A DNA stretch of 64,000 nucleotides from Straminergon stramineum (lineage: Eukaryota > Streptophyta > Bryopsida > Hypnales > Calliergonaceae), in assembly GCA_963920665.1 (NCBI GenBank), contig OY987265.1, forward strand, positions 44,583,001 to 44,647,000. The letters run 5' to 3'. The notes beneath the pieces are model-generated. The model saw only the letters and a program-made list of their open reading frames with translations. It did no database searches and was not told the DNA's origin. The translations under genes were made by a program, and so were the position numbers. This document shows, piece by piece, positions 22,685-34,199 of this stretch (position 1 is the first letter of the stretch; each line of letters begins with the position of its first letter).

Positions 22685-23585
22685 TATATATAGTGGGGGA
22701 GCAATAATATCAAAGTTTTTTACAAAGTAGGTATAATGTGAACATGGATGTTAAATGGAGGTGACATAATAAGATATTTTGTCAAAATTAAAATAATATA
22801 TATGGATACAAGTACTTCAAATTGGTATTGGAGGTACAACTCTCTTAAGTCTCTTATATATTTTAGTAAGTTGTAGTGGAAAAATCACCATTGGATCCAT
22901 TAAATTTGGATGCAATTTAAGTAAATATTGATTAATTTTACTTCTATGTATATTGTACTAAATTCAAGCTTGTTTCTAGTAAGATTAACCAACTTTGGTA
23001 AAATACGAATTTTACCTACAATTGATTGATAGTTAATTTTTTGAAAGATTTTTAGTTATATTTGCCTAAACTTGATAAGTGTAATCGAGGATAATATAGA
23101 CTAGCAAACAAGACCTATAAATAGCTATAACTTGTAAGAATTAAGTTGGCTTTAAAATAAACCCCATCAACTTCCAACATACTTGTCATAATAATTCAAG
23201 TAATTCCAACTCTATTTCTGTACATTATTTAAGGTAGTTGATTCATCACTTTGCTTTAAACGTAACACCTCTTGGTTTAGGTGAACATAGTTGGTTTATA
23301 CATGACTATCAATCAAATGTGTTATAACGAATGTTCATCCTACTAGTAGAAAATGGGTTTTCAAGGTCACTACTAAAAAGCAATGACTAAAATAAGAGAA
23401 AATCAATAGTTTTTTTGTTGTTCTAGGCACTAGCAGTCACAACTTGATCATTTTAATAGAATTTTGTAAAGACACCAATAGATTTCTATTGTTCTAGGCA
23501 CTTCAAAATTTTTATGGACCAAATCAACATAAATTCATTAAATTTTATAAGTAAAAATTTCACATAATTATATATGCACATGCAA
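22685..23585. other. GPAT downstream region, AT-rich
   Basis: Presumably the 3' UTR followed by intergenic DNA. AATAAT-type signals are too common in this AT-rich context to choose a polyadenylation site. Confidence 0.4.
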
Positions 23586-23589
23586 ATTC

Positions 23590-24058
23590 AACCATAGTAC
23601 ATTGGTTGAAAGATGTACTTTGCAAAGGCAAGGTCTTGGGTTCCACCCTCTATGCCAATGTTTGTTGATGTGGCAATTGATTGTACTTCTGCATTGGGAG
23701 CATTGACATTAGCAACAACAAAACCAAACAACACTTTTCAGTTCTAATTTTGTTTTTTTGGTCATGGTTTTTTCTAGTTGTGGGTAGAACTACCAAATGT
23801 CTAAAGAAATGCCTTAGGTGTGATCTTAAGATCTAGATTGTAATCCTAGCTAGTCAAGTTTGTTACATGTTTGAACAAACCCTTAACCAAAACAACAAAA
23901 TTGAACAACATTTTTCAATTCTAATTTTGTTGTTTTGGTCATGGTTTTTTCTTGTTGTGGGTAGAACTACCAAATGTCTAAAGAAATGCCCTAGGTGTGA
24001 TCTTAAGATCTAGATTGTGATCCTAGCTAGTCAAGTTTGTTACATGTCTAAATGATTT
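23590..24058 (+). mobile_element. Possible tRNA-derived SINE with an internal duplication
   Basis: CATAGTACATTGGTTGAAAG (about 23592-23612) resembles a polymerase III A box. GGTCTTGGGTTCCACCC (about 23630) resembles a B box (GGTTCRANNCC), at SINE-like spacing. The body then contains a 145-150-bp segment repeated in tandem (23726-23873 and 23903-24050, period about 177, about 95% identical). There is no clear poly(A) or T tail and no clear TSD, so the SINE call is tentative. The duplication itself is certain. Confidence 0.35.
23726..24050. repeat. Tandem duplication, period about 177 bp
   Basis: Two copies share GTGGGTAGAACTACCAAATG and GATCTTAAGATCTAGATTGT with only a handful of differences, so the duplication is young relative to the other repeats. 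Each copy contains the palindrome ATCTTAAGAT. Confidence 0.92.
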
Positions 24059-24059
24059 A

Positions 24060-25928
24060 TAATATAAAAATTGAAGAGTTTTTAAATCATGGAATTTCAC
24101 CATTTACATTGAAAAGTAACTCTACTAGAAGGATAACAAATCTATAATCCCACTCCACTGAACCAAGTGTTTATAACCATGGTTGACAACATTGACAAAT
24201 TTTGAACTCATATCTCTTGTCAACTAAGGGGTGCCCATTTTTGGCAAAGAGGCAACTATGTCCTTACACCTTTTGCGTAAACATAATTACTGCAAGTACC
24301 TATTTGTATCTTAATTGCCTCCCTATTTGTCCCCATTGTGCAAGTTGTAATCTATTTTACCCTCATCATGCAATTTGTAATCTAAGTTTACCATATGCCA
24401 ATTAAAGTTTGGATTGAAAATCCATTCAATACACAATTTTTTTGAATTGTTGACATCGATAGTTAACATGGATAGCTACAACATTTTTAACTACAATAGT
24501 TGATATGCATAGCTTTGAATAGTTGACATACAATATATAGTTGGGCAAAAACAATATGTGATAGAACACCATAGATTGTAGGTCCAATGACTCTAATTGT
24601 GGAGACAAAATGTAAAGATAAGACTTACAATCAAAATGACAACATGCAGAAATTGAATTTTTTTGATTTGTGAATGGATTGTTATAAAACTTATAGCCTT
24701 AGGCTTCAATGTACTAAGTATACATAAACCATCATAATTCTACTAGTGTCCAAGGTCAACTTTTGTGGCAATGTTGTAATTATTGATGTTCCTTCTTAAA
24801 CCATAGTATTTGAAAGTGTTTAAGCCTATTATGAGATGAGTACCTAAATATTCAAGATAAATGAGAGGACTCATGCTCTCACAATGGAGCGTTCTAGCAT
24901 GCTGTTTTCTTTGCAACGTGCAGAAGCCACATGATTTTGTGAAGCTTGGAATTGACATGATTGTCCACATTACAAATTCAGACCCTTAGTTTGTGTTGTG
25001 TTTATCCTACATGAAAAAAGAACATACCAAGAACATTTGGTGTATCCCAGAAAATGTCAAAGTGCCCAAATAGGGACAATTGATGTTAGTTTTAAATTTA
25101 TAAAGTATTTATATACAAACTATTTATTTGTTTTGAGTTGAGGAAACCCAACAATATTTTGAAGCAATAGGATGGACGGTGGTGGTTCTATTTTTGATGG
25201 TGGTGCTTTTGTTTGATGAAACAATGTTTGAACTCTTGCTATTCATGAGAGTCTATGGTTGGTTCTAAAATCCCTATTTTTAGCACTTTGAAAATTTGTA
25301 GTTAGTCGTCATGCGGTGTCCCAAAAATGCAGTCTATAAGAATCAAATCTAGGATCTCCGTTTGACTACCAACAAGACCCCACAAAAAGTTTATCAATGT
25401 AATCATGGAAACCATGCTAAATTGCTAATTAATGCGATTTTAGGTGTAGTGATCTTACTGACTCCGGAAAATGGCTTTCGAGGTTCACCAACTTCACCGG
25501 CACATGAAGGGCGACCTAAAAATAGAGAAACTAACCGGGTTGAAGCCGTTGAATATGAGAATGGAAGGAAAATAGCCCATCAAGCTCAAAAATCTCCCGA
25601 ACATTCGCGGTGTGAACAGGCAACACTCCGCCCTAAGAAGAAGAAACATTCTGATTTGAACTAGCCTGACCTCGGAAGGGACGATACCAGCCTGATCACT
25701 GCCACTTCACTCCCTATTCAATTTCTTCTTCTTCACCCTTCTCCAATCCCTCGTTGCACGTTTCAGCATTTGCAGAAATCGGCGAGACGATTCCAGCAAG
25801 CCCTTCATGAGCATTTTCCGTCCATAGCTGCGGCGGGGACGGGGCCGTACAACTCTCAAGGGTTTGGTCGATTGTTTGTAGAGTTGTTTACTTTTGAGTG
25901 TTTGTAGAGTGTTGTAGCAACCACTACA
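24060..25928. other. Intergenic DNA and RPN8 upstream region
   Basis: AT-rich to about 25430, then balanced DNA to the RPN8 start, as expected for promoter and 5' UTR. A 100-codon frame at 25362-25664 begins only with TTG and shows no known domain. I do not call it a gene. Confidence 0.5.
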
Positions 25929-28900
25929 ATGGATGTGATCAGCACCAGCGTTGGCGCAGCGGCCACAGGCATCGAGAAGGTGGTGGTGCATCCTTTGGTG
26001 CTGTTGAGTATCGTCGACAACTACAACCGCGTGGCCAAAGACACTCGCAAACGCGTCCTGGGGGTGCTGCTCGGGGCCACTTTTCGCGGGCGTGTCGATA
26101 TCACCAACAGCTTCGCAGGTTGTTCGGCGATGGAATTTTCTTCCAATAGAAATTTGTGAGAGTTTAATTGCTGTAGAATATCTCGCACTGCTGGATTAAC
26201 GCTACCCCGCGTGGATGCCGACAATTTATGGTTCAAATTTCTTACCTTGCAGCCTTCGATCGACTCTGAGCTTTCTTTCAGACCTTTGGGATTCCTTTTC
26301 AGGGTTGCCCGTTGATGGAAATTTCGGGATCTCGGGGTTTCAGAGATTTTAGGGTTCAATGGGGGCGGTGAAGGCACTTGCTTGATCTCTTTCGGGTTGC
26401 AGGATTGACCAATATAGAATTTTATGATCATTTATGTTTGCAATTATTGTTGCATTGGTTTTGAGGGGGGCTATTGATTGAGCAATGGATGGAGAGGTCA
26501 CCATTTTAGGGTTAGGGAATTGGTTCTCGGTGTTTCTGAACTGCATGTGCTGAGAAGCGGGGTGGGGGATGGGGGGATAGTTCCATTCGAGGAAGATGAC
26601 AAGGATGCCAGCATTTGGTTCTTGGATCACAACTATCACGAAACGATGTTCGAGATGTTCAAAAGGATTAATGGTAACTCTTCCTGCCATTTTAGGGTTA
26701 GAGAATTGCCATTTTCTTGAAAGCGTTTCTTTTATGTTCAATGTAGCTGCTTTTTAAGTGGGGAATATTAGACCTTAATTTTGTATACACGAGAGAGCAT
26801 GTTCGGATCTCCCAAGTGTCGGTGCTCAAGTTGGCGAACAACATAAGGCTTTGTAGCCTGTGTGGAGTTACCTTGCTGCTGAATTAGGTTTATGGAAGGA
26901 TGTTCTGAATGCATCTGCTCTTTTTGATTCAGGGTCATGGATTACGATGCCCTGGCAGTTAGAAACATATTTTAGCTCTAAAGGACCGATGATTCATGTT
27001 TTGAAAGTGATCAATTGAATTGCTCACATTGTGGATTGTATAATTTGGATGGGACCAAATTCTATATCATCAGAATCAGTGACGAGCATTGCATGTGTTG
27101 GTGGAAAAAAATGAAATTGAACAATAGAAATTCCCAATGGCTACATGAGCCACTCACGCTAAAGAAACATTAGGCCCAATTTGGGACTCTTTAGTTCTTT
27201 AGGGTCTTTTTGTGGAAATTTGAGTAGAGCGGGTTGGAGTAGTGTCTCTGTGAAACGTAACTGCCTGGTTTGGTCGTGGTTGTACAGCCAAGGAGCATGT
27301 TGTAGGGTGGTACAGCACTGGACCAAAGCTTCGGGAAAACGATCTTGACATCCATGAATTATTCCGGGAGTAAGTTCCGTTATACGCATACCTGTGGTGC
27401 TGGCATTGGGACATGTCTTGCATCTTGACTTCTACGCTCAGTGATCATCTTGTTCACATCGTAACCCCATTACTAAATGATACGTATTTGGTAACAGGCA
27501 ATCTTGGAAGTGAAATTTTGATGCCTTAATAGTCGCGAGCATTTAAAGAGTCCCACCGATTATTGAAGTTATTCATTTGCGTTTGCTGCAGTTATTGTCC
27601 AAACCCAGTTCTGGTGATTATTGATGTACAGCCTAAGGAGCTTGGTATTCCTACGAAGGCATATTATGCGGTTGAGGAAGTGAAAGAGGTAAGCGCCCGT
27701 GCACAGTTCAGGCATCGTGTTCGATAATCTAATATTCATTTATTGTGTCAAACGAACATGAAGATCGTGATAATAACAGAATTTGCCATTGCGTGGGTTA
27801 GTGGGTCGACTGGCTTCTAGGCAGTTATTTTGAGCACTCAATTGATTGTTACTAGGGAGATTTAGAATTTTGGGGCAGTTTGTTATCGTTATCGTGGGTG
27901 ATTAGTTGAGAATTGGGAATGAATCCGAAATTTGGGAGATTGAGCTGTAGTGGATCCTGTTATGCATAGTGACTCTTGGGAAGCTTTTGTTTATTGAGAA
28001 TTTTTTTTGATTCACTTCAAATTTGTCTCGACGAGTTTCATTCTGTTCCTTGAAACACTAGATCGGTTTGGTTTTTTTTGGTGCAGGATGCCACTCAAAA
28101 AAGTCAAAAGGCTTTTGTGCACGTTGCGTCTGAAATTGGTGCTTATGAAGCTGAGGAAATTGGTAGGTATCATACATGATTGACCGTCTCGCCTATTGTT
28201 TTTCTTTCACGAGATTCAACTGTCATAAGCTGGAAACATAGTACCTGTGTTGGGAAGAAGATGAGTACATATTGAATTGGCTTCAGTGTTTCCTCTGTGT
28301 CACTTCTAATGTATAGTTTTTAACGCAGTTTCACTGGCCATGGGTCTTGGAGATCTGACTCCCAAATTCTACGTATTGCTCTACAGGTGTAGAGCATCTT
28401 CTAAGGGATGTTAAGGACGCAACTATCAGCACGCTTGCTACAGAAGTATGAAAATCTGATGAACTCTGTGAATACCGGAGTTTTTGTTAATTCCGTGTGT
28501 TGTCTTAGTGAACTCATGTTCGTGGTAGCCAAGAATTTTTTTATTACCTCATCTCTCCGAGTGCTTGTGACCATACTCTTGAAATTGGTATAGGTGGGAG
28601 GCAAGCTTGTTGCGTTGAAAGGTTTGGAAGTACGGTTGAAGGAGATCCACGCTTATCTAGAGCTTGTAGTGGAGGGCAAGCTACCTTTGAATCATGAAAT
28701 TCTGTACCACTTGCAAGTAAGCCCCTTCAACATTTGTAAGCGTTGGTAGCTTGATAACTATGTCAGTGTATCGCTTAGGCTAGAGGATAAAGTGATCTTA
28801 CTGATGTAGCTGTTGATAAGAAAATGACCTTGCGCTGATAATTTCCCGTTGTTGACCAGGATGTCTTCAATCTGCTACCCAACCTCAATGTCCATGAGCT

Positions 28901-29717
28901 GGTTAAGTCCTTCGCTGGTGAGTGTCTATTATATTTTCATCGGTTACCTCTTCCATTTGGGTTTGGCCTTCATAGGAAAGTGATGTTCCTTCTTCTTTAG
29001 ATGAATCGCAGGCTGTTTATGGGTCCTCAGTAGGTTCAGCATCGGCCAGAATCCTAGAACAATCTGTCTGGCACGCTGAAGAGTCTAGTTAGAAGTCACA
29101 CTTCGAGATTTTCTTGCTATTTATGTCGAGAGAAAGGGAGTTGCAAATCATACCAGGCGTATCGGAACGATTATATTACAGTTTTTTCATGTGTATTTGA
29201 AGAAATTATAGCGAATTTTGAATCTGATCTATTATGCAATTATACTGATGAATGCAGTTATACTCTTTCGTCCAAAGAACTTTTTTTGATCATTTGTTTT
29301 AATTTCTGCAGTGAAAACAAATGACATGATGTTGGTGATTTACCTTTCCTCTCTGATTCGAAGTGTCATTGCTCTCCACAACCTCATAAATAACAAGGTA
29401 TGCGTGTTTCTTACATCTCTATGTGGAGTCCTAAACCCTTTGAGATGTCGTTTCTTTGGATTGATGTACTAGCGGGTTATTGAGCGGCTATGGAGTTCTG
29501 GAGATGCATGTTCCTTTCTCTTTGGTCCGGTGCTGAATTGTGACTAAGCTAGCAAAAATTAAAAGACTTAGGATTCTTTGAGATTGAGTAAGCAGCAACA
29601 GATTGCCAACGGTATAATCACGCCTTATGTTAATTCTGATTTGTGCAGATTTTGAATAAGGAGCATGAAAGAATTGCAGATGCAGCATCTGCTAGTGTTT
29701 CAGCAATCACAGTTTAG
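25929..29717 (+). CDS. RPN8: 26S proteasome lid subunit RPN8 (PSMD7), 10 exons
   Basis: Non-ATPase subunit of the 19S regulatory particle. It pairs with the deubiquitinase RPN11 in the lid. Exons: 25929-26118, 26581-26673, 27288-27369, 27592-27688, 28087-28162, 28387-28445, 28594-28716, 28860-28917, 29312-29397 and 29649-29717. All have GT..AG borders and join in phase to 310 aa, the usual plant length. The MPN domain begins with [20 protein letters not shown]. It continues with [40 protein letters not shown] and [20 protein letters not shown]. The zinc-binding JAMM residues are absent, as expected for RPN8. The C-terminal helices include [39 protein letters not shown] and [20 protein letters not shown]. 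The tail after [11 protein letters not shown] is short and Ala/Ser-rich. The start ATG matches the family start. It is convergent with the PP2A gene. Confidence 0.96.
26501..26708 (+). promoter_or_regulatory. Telo-box-like TTTTAGGGTTAG pair flanking RPN8 exon 2
   Basis: CCATTTTAGGGTTAGGGAAT at 26501-26520 and the same sequence with one change (GAG for GGG) at 26687-26706 lie in introns 1 and 2 on either side of exon 2. A third TTTTAGGGTT lies at about 26347. AAACCCTA (telo-box) motifs are common in promoters and first introns of plant growth-related genes. Function here is inferred. Confidence 0.45.
29001..29092 (+). other. Possible alternative terminal exon of RPN8
   Basis: Within intron 8 a good acceptor (TTCCTTCTTCTTTAG, ending 29000) is followed by a frame in phase with exon 8. 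That frame stays open for 30 codons (ending WHAEESS) before TAG at 29090-29092. Using it would truncate the C-terminal helices and replace exons 9-10. No homologue of this tail is known to me. Confidence 0.25.
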
Positions 29718-30240
29718 GTGAAAATAGATCGAACAGTTTTGCTCAACTCTCAAGTGGGGCGTGTTCTACTCTTCATTATTGTACTTTCATAAAAGTCAGA
29801 CCCTGTTTTTATGCTTCAGGTTGTGAAGTGTGAACGTAGGAGGGCGATATAAATGAGGTCTTTTCCATCTATTTCTTTGAGGGAAGGAGATGAAATCTGT
29901 AATTTTTGGCACAAATGAACCTTCATTTGTGAAGGTCCCCCCAACAGCCCTTTGATTTCAGTGTGTAAAGTTTTATAGGACTTTCAAGCCAGTTTCGCAG
30001 TTGCTACAAACAGCCGACTCGTAGAGTGAAGCCGTGTATTGTCAGCTCTTATTAGTTTGAGGTGTTTCCTTCCACCTATTGGGCATGGATTTGAGCTGTC
30101 TTAGATTCATGAGAGTTATTCTTCAACTCATTAAAAGCAGAGGTCCTGTCCCTGTTTCAATGAAAAAGCACGGTGAATCTAATGAATAATGCCTTGTATC
30201 AGGGCTTCAGGCTTTAGGGGGGGGAGAACTTTCTGGTGCC
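29718..30240 (+). other. RPN8 3' UTR and downstream region
   Basis: Base-balanced sequence continues after the stop to about 30230 and then drops to AT-rich DNA. The 3' UTR most likely ends in this interval. I cannot choose the polyadenylation site. Confidence 0.4.
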
Positions 30241-30781
30241 ACATTGTACGGGAAAAAAATAATTTGGCTAAAAAATGGTAACAAATCATGAAGTTTTTGC
30301 CAGAAAACTTTGAATTAAAAAAAAGTCTTGGATGAAATCGTCAAATTGTGGATGAAAACAGAAATATGGACATGTGATATGTGCTAATGTGATATTTCCT
30401 ATCTAATATGTGTATGAATGATGAAATCTGGAGCATCACTATAATATTTTATATTGTCACTTTGTCACTTTATAAAAAATGAAATAAAAAGAGTTCTACC
30501 TTGTATATGTGTTGGATTGTTGGTATGTTGGTAAGTCTTGGTAAGTCTTGTGTGGGTAGTATAATGCCTTTCGCTTAAATGTAAAGGAGGATGTTTAATG
30601 TTTCAAAAAATAATAAATTATGTTTTTTGAAAGTACAAAAATGATCAAAATCATGAGATATGTTCCAAATGATGAAAATTTGTTCAAATGAATAAGAAGA
30701 ATGTTAGAAGAGATTGAAATTTATTCAAATATTTGAAGTTTCAAATTTCCCAGAATAATAAAAAAATTGAAGTGTTGAAAT

Positions 30782-31035
30782 CTACAAAGTAGTGAAATTA
30801 GGTTGCCTTGTACTAAATTATTGACATTTGATACTATATCAATATTTATCATTACTATATAAGAATGTATTACTTTTGAATTAAATATTGTTGTATTTAG
30901 GATTCATGAACCTCTATGTGTACAAATGTAAAATATACATAGAAATATTTGTTGACTTTGATGGCTTGTAAAGTAATTTTCTTGAAGTAAGGCAACCTAA
31001 TTGTCAAGGCAATCTAATTTCATTATTTTGTGTAG
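30782..31035. mobile_element. MITE-like element, copy A (254 bp)
   Basis: Ends are inverted: left CTACAAAGTAGTGAAATTAG and the complement of the right CTACACAAAATAATGAAATT. It aligns along its length with 58418-58674 at about 80%. Shared interior blocks are CATGAACCTSYATGTGTAC and TTTGTTGACTTTGATGGC. No coding capacity. I cannot identify a target duplication, so the superfamily is open. Confidence 0.75.
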
Positions 31036-33370
31036 GTAGACTTCATCAAAACAAATCATTTCGTCATGTGTTGAAACTAAAGTAGGAGCACCCATAACCA
31101 TTAGTGTACCCATACTTTGATAGTAGAGTTTCCTTAAAAGTATTCAAGAAAGTACCTTGAAATTGTCTCCAAAGTACCTCGAAACCATCTCCTTACTTAA
31201 ATTGTAGTTGGTAAGCTCTGATTTTTTTAGATTTTAATGTTAAAATCAAGGTAGATTTATTAGAGTGCGGTTATGGGTGCCCTCAGGAATTCCTACTTTT
31301 GAAAATTCATGATTTTCCATTGTCAATATTGAAAAATATTTTCTATAGAAAAAGCTACCTCCAACTACACTAAATTGCTCAAATTGATGGTTATAGGTGT
31401 TCCTACCTTCAACTGTGTTCTGTGGGCAATGAGAGGGCCTTCCTAAAAACCAAGTCTCGTTCATTTTGATATGCAATGGTCCTCAACTTGATATGAGTAT
31501 AATCAACCAGAATTAACCATTCTACTATTAATTTTGTAAGTACTTGCACAACATTGATTGAAACCAATTGTGAGGTAGGGAATTTTGCAAAATGAATATT
31601 TTGCTTTCAAAGGCATCTAAGTAACTTCTGTTTCATTCAGAGTAATGTTTGAATCTTTTAAAAACAACCTTCCTTTACAACTAGTTTGAATGAAATCAAG
31701 GTAATATATTTGTACAAAGATATAAGTAATAATGTGCAAAAATTCAAGTACAAATTCTAGTACTTTAAAGCATGTGTTATAGGGATAGAGCCTCTTGTAG
31801 CATAGATTTATTTTTATTTCTATACATGTCTAGTAATACTCAATCAATTTGAACTTCTTTTCCCATTCAAACATTTTCATCTAGTAGTTGAAGGATTAGT
31901 TGAATATGTACCTCTAGTCTTCAATTATACTCTATATTGATTTATTCTATTAGTGCATCTAATGCTAAATTTCCATAAAATGTTGTAAGCTAATTCCTAT
32001 ATTGTACTACCAATAATTTCTACAAAATCATATTTTTGTTGAAAGACTAACTTTTATAGGTGGTACTAATTTTATGCCCTCACTAAGGGAATAAATCAAT
32101 GTAGTAAGAGTAGTCCAAGGTTGGTTGAATGGAGTAGATAATGCTTGAGAGTCAAGAACTAGAATTTAGTACAAGGCAAACTATTCATTTGGTCTTAAAT
32201 TTCATTATTATTGTACTAGGCATAATACAAGTTAGTAGATCAATAACTTCCAATTGATCAAAGAACTCAAAATGAACAATTGATTAAGATGACATCTAAA
32301 TTGTGCCCTATTTGTAAAACTGTCTCATCTCGATTCTTGCCTAAAATGTACAAATTCAATACAAGAGAGTGTAGAGTTGACTTTGGATACACCTATTTTT
32401 AGAACTTTGAAAATTGATAGATTATTTATACAGAATCTCAAAAATGCTTTTCATAGGAATCTACATGAATTACTTTGTTGATGCCAACAAGACTCAATGA
32501 GTGCTTCAACAATTCTATAATGGGAGCTATGCTCAAACCCTTATTTGAATGCATTTAGGTGGTGTTACTTTGTGGAGTATAATCCTCTTCTAACTACACT
32601 CTTTATTCTATTAGTCTTACTCCAACAAATGTGGGCCACTCTAAATAGAACTTTTATTATCAATTATTGTAGATTGTACTTCACACCAAATTTGTAGTGG
32701 TAAAATGGTGTCCTCTACATTGCAAATACCATAAATGGCAAAAACCACACTATATATATAATTGTAACACTATTTAGAGTCAAAAGAAAAACTTAAGTAT
32801 TGAATAGTAGGGATTCCTTAAATCATAGGAACAACAATAAATGAAATAATCTCAAATTCTACAATGGTATCTATTTAGTATGGACCACACTAAATCAATG
32901 AAGAGTGTATTCACAAGAAACTAACACAATTGCCTTAGAGACTAACCTTGTAGGACTAGTTCAGAATGGTTGCCAAACAATAGCCACTAAAGTGACAACT
33001 TCATTCCAAGATTGACATTGATAAACATTAGCATAGTCATTAGAAAATTTGAAGAGCTACATATATCATATGAGATAGGTAATGTAAATGCAAAGCCTCT
33101 ATATGAGAAATAACATGCCAAGTACAATAGTGTCGAGGGATATTATTCTCATAATGGGCCTCTACTTTCACATTACTAAACATAACCTCAATTGGTTGGA
33201 TAGTTGGATCTTGATAAAGAGTCTAGAAAGGACATCAGAACACTGAAGAATAGCTCCACATTATGGAAAAAGCATGCCTCTCCTTATCTAATGACAATCA
33301 TCTATCCTAAATTGGCCTTCATTGAAGTTATGCATTAGAAAATGCTCTTAATCTAGAAGAGCATAATGAC
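31036..33370. other. AT-rich intergenic DNA between RPN8 and PP2A-A
   Basis: No gene is supported. An A-rich strand from 33480 to 33720 (CACAAAAACAC-type composition) produces a 108-codon open frame on the minus strand, 33470-33796. That frame begins with GTG and has low-complexity Leu/Val/Phe composition, so I do not call it. Confidence 0.5.
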
Positions 33371-33470
33371 CCATCATGCCAAGTCCTAAACACTCTTCAC
33401 AAATATCCATATTTGTACTTTTCACAAATGTAAGGGTGTAGAAAGATGGACAATATTATGAGTTTCTGAC
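33370..33470. repeat. Short dispersed repeat, partner of 59335-59405
   Basis: TAAGGGTGTAGAAAGA and its flanks recur at 59370-59385 in the same order. Both copies lie a few kb or less to the right of a copy of the MITE-like element (30782 and 58418), hinting at one larger degraded unit. Confidence 0.5.
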
Positions 33471-34199
33471 TATCCATTGTAATGGTAACAAATCTGCCTC
33501 GTAAACCTGACAAGAACACGAAGTGCTAAAACACGATCAGAAACGCACAAAATCACGAATAAGAACACAATGACAAGGAAGAATAAGGTCACAAATTCAA
33601 AGAAATCAGTCACACAAAGAGCATGAAGTTTAAGAACATCAAAAACACCATACACTAACAAAAACACAACCACCAAGGAAAGCAGAGAAGAACTGGACGA
33701 AGCATGGAAACCATACACTGAAAAGAATGTTATATAATGATTCCGCCAAAACAAAGTTATCAACAGGACGACCCAATCAGAGATTGGTAAGATCACCCAA
33801 GAGACACAAATCTGAAACTGGCCACAAAGTCTTTCTTAATCAAGTCGCAACTTGTGAGGTCAGGCTCGATTTCACTAGCTTCCTCCTGACGAAGATATAC
33901 AAACAGGAGTAAATACAGATATGGATCAGATTTTATAAAGGCACTTTCACTAGTGGGCCTTTGTAGATTAAGGCCTGAGTGATCCCTGTTGGTTGCCTAG
34001 TTTTACAATGACTCCGTCACCAACTGGTATGGGTCCCTTGAGAAGCCAAATTCGCACTTCACATCTGGTACATTCAACTTGAACACCAGTGCGGGAAAAC
34101 CAAGGGACTAACAAGAGCATCTCCTAAACACTATCCCGAGCTTCCTAAATAACGACATTACAGCCATTGAGAGAATGAAGTCGCAGGCTTATTGCTCGT

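Noticed and set aside
25362..25664. 100-codon open frame upstream of RPN8
   Set aside because: It has no ATG at its start and no known domain. It lies in the probable promoter and upstream region of RPN8.
33470..33796. 108-codon hydrophobic frame on the minus strand
   Set aside because: It begins with GTG, and its Leu/Val/Phe composition follows from an A/C-rich plus strand. It is more likely a composition artefact near the PP2A 3' end.
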